NCBI GenBank assembly: GCA_035636095.1
Contig: DASPZU010000087.1
Coordinates: 1 to 64,000 of the forward strand
Length of the DNA stretch: 64,000 bases
Source: Gp7-AA10 sp035636095
GTDB lineage: Bacteria > Acidobacteriota > Thermoanaerobaculia > Gp7-AA8
Reading direction: 5' to 3'
Shown here: positions 61,430-64,000 of the stretch, in pieces
How positions within the stretch are numbered: position 1 is the stretch's first letter
How the letters are laid out: the number at the start of each line of letters is the position of its first letter
Notes under the pieces: model-generated
What the model was told of the DNA's origin: nothing
Seen by the model: only the letters and a program-made list of their open reading frames with translations
Databases searched by the model: none
Position numbers and translations under genes: made by a program

Positions 61430-62734
61430 GTGTTTCAGCTCGCCGAACACGGGACGACCGCGCGCACGGAGGTGTTGGGCGGCATGACGACGTTTCTGGC
61501 CATGGCGTACATCATCGTCGTCAATCCCGCCATCCTGAAATTTGCGGGGTTGCCGGTCGGGCCCAGCACCGTTGCGACCATTCTGGTGGCGGCCATCGGA
61601 TCGATGCTGATGGGTCTGTGGGCCAATCGTCCCATCGCCGTCGCGCCTTACATGGGCGAAAACGCTTTCATCGCCTTCGGCCTGGCGGCCCTGGGCGTCA
61701 CCTGGCAGCAGCGGCTGGGGGCGGTGTTCATCAGCGGCATTGCGTTTCTGATCATCACCTTGGCTGGATTGCGGACCTGGCTGGCCAACGCAATTTCATC
61801 CAGTCTCAAGTTCAGCTTCGCGGTCGGCATCGGACTCTTTCTGGCCTTCATCGGTCTCAACGAAACCGGGATCGTCACGAAGGCGGAAGCGGTGCCGGTG
61901 AAGATCGGCAACCTGCGCTCGACCGCGGTTCTACTCGCCATCGGCGGCTTCGTCCTGATCATGGTCCTGATGCATCGTCGGATCCGGGGAGCGATCCTCA
62001 TCGGCATTGTTGTGACTGCCATCGTGGGCATGCTTCTGGGTGGAGCGCCGCCGCCCTCGGCGGCGTTTGCAGTTCCGTTTGTGGGCCAATACAGCCTTGC
62101 GCCGATCGCGCTGCATCTCGACATCGCGGGCGTACTGCGCATCGCATTTCTGCCCATCCTCATCACGCTCTTTCTCATGAGCTTCCTCGATACGCTGGGC
62201 ACGCTGGTGGGGGTGGGGGCGGCGGGCGGGATGCTCGACGAGAAAGGAAACTTTCCGCACATCGAGCGGCCGATGACCGTCGACGCCGTCTCGTGCATGC
62301 TCAGCGGCCTCCTGGGAACCTCCACCAGCGGCGCCTACATCGAGTCGGCCGCTGGAATTCGCGATGGAGCGCGCACCGGGCTCGCTGCCGTGACCACCGG
62401 GGTTCTGTTCGCGCTGTCGCTCTTCTTCATTCCGCTGGTCGAGCCGCTGCAGCAGCTTCGATTCGCGTACGGACCGGCGTTGATCGCGGTGGGAGTCTTG
62501 ATGCTCGATGCGATCCGCAAGATCGAATTTGACGATCTCACCGAGCTCGTGCCCGCATTCGTAACAATTACAATGATGATTTTTTCTTACAATATAGCGA
62601 ATGGATTAACTGCCGGTCTGGTGCTCTACCCGGTCATGAAGCTGCTGACCGGCCGATGGCGGGAAATCAACGGCGGCTCGATCGTGCTGGCCATTCTTTG
62701 CCTCATCTACTACGTCTTCGGATTGCCGCACTGA
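61430..62734 (+). CDS. NCS2-family purine permease (AzgA-like)
   Basis: A 434-residue transporter with 12-14 TM segments. Family motifs: EVLGGMTTFLAMAYIIVVNP, APYMGENAFIAF and LLGTSTSGAYIESAAGI. It imports adenine, guanine or hypoxanthine with protons. GTG at 61430 matches the family N-terminus. Its stop overlaps the adenine deaminase ATG, forming a salvage operon. About ten residues after 203 (GGAPPPSAAF) are encoded by a REP (62039-62068) in a loop between TM segments. Confidence 0.92.
   Translation: MFQLAEHGTTARTEVLGGMTTFLAMAYIIVVNPAILKFAGLPVGPSTVATILVAAIGSMLMGLWANRPIAVAPYMGENAFIAFGLAALGVTWQQRLGAVFISGIAFLIITLAGLRTWLANAISSSLKFSFAVGIGLFLAFIGLNETGIVTKAEAVPVKIGNLRSTAVLLAIGGFVLIMVLMHRRIRGAILIGIVVTAIVGMLLGGAPPPSAAFAVPFVGQYSLAPIALHLDIAGVLRIAFLPILITLFLMSFLDTLGTLVGVGAAGGMLDEKGNFPHIERPMTVDAVSCMLSGLLGTSTSGAYIESAAGIRDGARTGLAAVTTGVLFALSLFFIPLVEPLQQLRFAYGPALIAVGVLMLDAIRKIEFDDLTELVPAFVTITMMIFSYNIANGLTAGLVLYPVMKLLTGRWREINGGSIVLAILCLIYYVFGLPH
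62039..62068. repeat. REP palindrome in frame in the purine permease gene
   Basis: gtggagcgccgccgccctcg then gcggcgttt: same class as the RAYT-flanking REPs, with one arm decayed. It adds a Pro/Ala-rich stretch to an inter-helix loop. Confidence 0.7.
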
Positions 62735-63711
62735 TGTCGGTTGAGAAACTCATTCGGCAAATTCCGAAAGCGGAGCTCCACATTCACATCGAAGGCTCGC
62801 TCGAGCCGGAGCTGATGTTGGAGATCGCGCAGCGCAATGGCGTGAAGCTTCGGCATCGATCGGTCGACGAGCTGCGGCGCGCCTATCAGTTCACCGATCT
62901 GCAGTCGTTTCTCGACATCTACTACGCCGGCGCGAGCGTTCTGCGCCAGGAGCGCGACTTCTATGACATGACGGCAGCGTATCTGCGGCGCGCGGCCGCC
63001 GACAACGTCCGGCACGCCGAGATCTTCTTCGATCCGCAGACGCACACCGGGCGCGGAATCGCTTTCGAAACCGTGATCGACGGAATCACGGCCGCACTGC
63101 GCGACGGTCCGATCTCGACGCGATTGATCCTCTGCTTCCTGCGGCATCTCAGCGCGGAGTCGGCCATGGAGACGCTCGAGCAGGCCTTGCCGTTCAGGGA
63201 TCGCCTGGTGGCGGTCGGTCTGGACTCATCCGAGCTTGGAAATCCGCCCTCAAAATTTGCGGCGGTCTTTGCGCGCGCCCGCGCGGAAGGATTGCGCACC
63301 GTGGCGCATGCGGGCGAAGAAGGTCCCCCCTCCTACATTCGCGAAGCGCTCGACCTCCTGGGAGTCTCGCGCATCGATCATGGCGTGCGATGCGTTGAGG
63401 ATCCGCATCTGGTCCACGAGCTCGCCGCGCGGCGCATTCCGCTCACCGTCTGTCCGCTGTCCAACGTGAAGCTTCACGTCTTCCGATCGATCAAGGACCA
63501 CATTGTGCGGACGCTGCTGCGCCGCGGCATCGTCGCGACCATCAACTCCGACGATCCGGCCTACTTCGGCGGCTACGTCGTCGACAACTACCTCGCGCTC
63601 GACCTCACCGAGGCGGAAGTGCGTCAGCTCGCGCGCAACTCCTTCGAGGCCAGTTTTCTATCGGCCGAGGAGAAGGCTACTTACACGGCGCCGGCTTGTA
63701 GCCCTGACTGA
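62734..63711 (+). CDS. adenine deaminase (adenosine deaminase family, type 2)
   Basis: A 325-residue metal-dependent amidohydrolase. Zinc/catalytic motifs: KAELHIHIEGSLEPELM, GLDSSELGNPPSKF, RTVAHAGEEGPPSYI, RIDHGVRC and INSDDPAYFGGY. The SSELGNPPSKF and NSDDPAYFGGY segments mark the adenine rather than adenosine deaminase branch (adenine to hypoxanthine). The ATG overlaps the permease stop, so uptake and deamination are coupled. The 3' end overlaps the convergent last gene by 35 bp. Confidence 0.93.
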   Translation: MSVEKLIRQIPKAELHIHIEGSLEPELMLEIAQRNGVKLRHRSVDELRRAYQFTDLQSFLDIYYAGASVLRQERDFYDMTAAYLRRAAADNVRHAEIFFDPQTHTGRGIAFETVIDGITAALRDGPISTRLILCFLRHLSAESAMETLEQALPFRDRLVAVGLDSSELGNPPSKFAAVFARARAEGLRTVAHAGEEGPPSYIREALDLLGVSRIDHGVRCVEDPHLVHELAARRIPLTVCPLSNVKLHVFRSIKDHIVRTLLRRGIVATINSDDPAYFGGYVVDNYLALDLTEAEVRQLARNSFEASFLSAEEKATYTAPACSPD

Positions 63712-64000
63712 CCGCGACGCTCTTGGCGAGGAGAAACGCGTTTTCGGGATGATTTGCGCAGTCCTTGGGATAGTAGAGCTTCGTTTTGTTGTCCGCGTAG
63801 ACCTGAGCGAACATCGGCTGCGGCGGCTCTTCCACGCGCACAGGGCGAGGTGGAGGCTCCGGTGCCTGTCGCGTGACCGAGTCAAAGCTCGCGTGCGTCG
63901 TGGTGGCGGGAATGATCGAGGCCTGCTGCTGCGGCTGCGGTACCACCCCCGGCCGCGGTCGCGTGGGGGTGGCCATGGCGCCGAGGACGATGAGGACCAC
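63677..64000 (-). CDS. exported or anchored Pro-rich protein (5' end beyond window)
   Basis: The frame is open to the window edge, so the start lies outside. Visible: end of a hydrophobic segment (VLIVLGAM), a Pro/Gln/Thr-rich linker of about 50 residues, then a small domain FAQVYADNKTKLYYPKDCAN with a final Cys (YKPAPCK). The closing part recalls Ada-like metal-binding domains found at the ends of surface nucleases, though only two Cys are present. No firm assignment. Confidence 0.6.
   Translation of the reverse strand: MVLIVLGAMATPTRPRPGVVPQPQQQASIIPATTTHASFDSVTRQAPEPPPRPVRVEEPPQPMFAQVYADNKTKLYYPKDCANHPENAFLLAKSVAVSQGYKPAPCK

Overview
The window is about 64 kb of GC-rich bacterial chromosome, densely coded, with many start/stop overlaps and few promoters that can be read by eye. 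No rRNA or tRNA gene is visible. The gene set suggests an environmental member of the Acidobacteriota: RND pumps, S9 and M1-type exported peptidases, an AcnA aconitase, DUF5666 and DUF1579 secreted proteins, PilZ pairs, a giant Ig-like/beta-helix surface protein, and four-helix-bundle (S23) and RAYT genes. This assignment is by gene flavour only; no marker phylogeny could be run.

Layout. 1-8.4 kb: end of a beta-propeller-like gene, a degenerate receiver protein, and a TetR-TolC-adaptor-RND pump operon with a double palindromic operator. 8.4-13.6 kb: a REP-associated transposase between its REPs, a PlsB-like acyltransferase, an erythromycin-esterase-like protein and a TonB receptor. 13.7-25.7 kb: two double-PilZ proteins, a four-helix-bundle gene between inverted heptamer arrays, aconitase, aminotransferase, EVE and macro-domain proteins, a Rof-like antiterminator, an M1 peptidase and a MATE transporter. 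25.8-37.3 kb: dnaE carrying two embedded palindromic repeats, small membrane proteins, an S9 peptidase, a GAF-PAS-PAS-GGDEF-EAL protein, a DUF5666 lipoprotein, a MerR pair and a UBP zinc finger. 37.5-49.6 kb: a 2949-residue surface protein, three tail-collar proteins, a Tat-exported protein, GNAT and a DUF6916-like protein. 49.7-54 kb: a methyltransferase, a wrecked VapBC, a spore-coat-U protein, two intact toxin-antitoxin pairs and a ClpX-like ATPase. 54-64 kb: FtsY, small secreted proteins, a YbaK-type editing protein, a GHL10 hydrolase-like protein, a pseudouridine synthase, PilZ, REC-GGDEF, and a purine permease/adenine deaminase operon.

The most unusual layer lies across the genes. Many gene junctions carry inverted arrays of a 7-nt unit, in several unrelated sequence families: GGCAGAA, CTCAGGA, GGATGAG, AAATTTC and a looser CACAGAG type. 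Because 7 is not a multiple of 3, a perfect array reads as the same heptapeptide in all three frames. The GGCAGAA family has been read into two unrelated exported proteins as their complete signal peptide (adaptor at 2960, GHL10 protein at 58255). The CTCAGGA family supplies stop codons and short C-terminal tails to neighbouring genes. A four-helix-bundle gene sits alone between inverted GGCAGAA arms. In parallel, RAYT-type REPs and a second palindrome family sit in frame inside dnaE and the purine permease.

Cyclic-di-GMP signalling is a second theme: three PilZ proteins (five PilZ domains) and two GGDEF proteins.
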